The notes under the pieces: model-generated | Databases searched by the model: none | What the model was told of the DNA's origin: nothing | What the model saw: the letters and a program-made list of their open reading frames with translations, nothing else | Part shown: positions 12,326-12,343 of the stretch, piece after piece | Position numbering within the stretch: the stretch's first letter is position 1 | Layout of the letters: each line of letters opens with the position of its first letter | Position numbers and translations under genes: made by a program | Assembly (NCBI GenBank): GCA_003167305.1 | Contig: PMTP01000172.1 | Location: 1,340-13,682 of the forward strand | Length of the DNA stretch: 12,343 nucleotides | Reading direction: 5' to 3' | Source: Acidobacteriaceae bacterium | GTDB taxonomy: Bacteria > Acidobacteriota > Terriglobia > Terriglobales > Acidobacteriaceae

Positions 12326-12343
12326 CCGAAGGGACGGGGCCAA

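Larger units (their letters stand above)
11901..12343. other. Right-hand flank without a confident gene
   Basis: Beyond the FHA gene start no well-supported coding region is seen. The stretch holds one doubtful 51-codon minus-strand ORF (12048-12203) and, from about 12240, a structured sequence that looks like an intergenic repeat running off the window. A TTGACT on the minus strand (12051-12046) is a possible -35 for the FHA gene but has no good -10 partner. Confidence 0.5.

Overview
The window is GC-rich bacterial DNA with long, dense genes. It reads as one signalling neighbourhood: Ser/Thr protein kinases, FHA (phosphothreonine-reading) domains, TPR-type repeats and single-span membrane proteins. 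Eukaryote-like kinases with a CPxC zinc ribbon, FHA-ABC fusions and intergenic hairpins centred on CTGAAG suggest an acidobacterium (Terriglobia-like). That assignment is an inference from gene content and style; no rRNA or marker gene is present.

Layout, left to right. (1) The start of a zinc-ribbon Ser/Thr kinase on the minus strand, cut by the window edge. (2) Divergent from it, a three-FHA ABC exporter with six membrane spans (510-3329, +). (3) A short convergent gap with a 7-bp tandem repeat and a CTGAAG hairpin. (4) A minus-strand single-span protein with a worn-down class III nucleotidyl-cyclase-like domain, a Pro/Ala/Gln-rich linker and a TPR-like tail (3464-4732). (5) An AT-richer divergent intergenic region with candidate promoters and a potential structured leader. 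(6) An exported TPR-like protein of unknown function (4974-7679, +), followed closely by a TPR-rich Ser/Thr kinase (about 7728-10400, +), probably one operon. (7) A convergent gap of 300 bp holding a 144-bp element bounded by 12-bp inverted repeats, with two CTGAAG hairpins inside. (8) A minus-strand protein with a divergent FHA domain, six 14-residue repeats built on E-P-T-R, one membrane span and a coiled coil (10701-11900). (9) A 443-bp right-hand flank with one doubtful small zinc-ribbon ORF and a structured, repeat-like end.

How the parts may work together (inference). The kinases could phosphorylate threonines on the membrane proteins, and FHA domains, especially the three on the exporter, could read those marks. 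The best-known comparison is mycobacterial Rv1747, a two-FHA ABC exporter encoded beside and phosphorylated by the kinase PknF. The most unusual item is the 14-residue repeat array in the right-hand FHA protein. It offers five spaced threonines, each with a hydrophobic residue at +3, which suits FHA docking, while its own FHA domain has lost the usual phosphate-contacting arginine.
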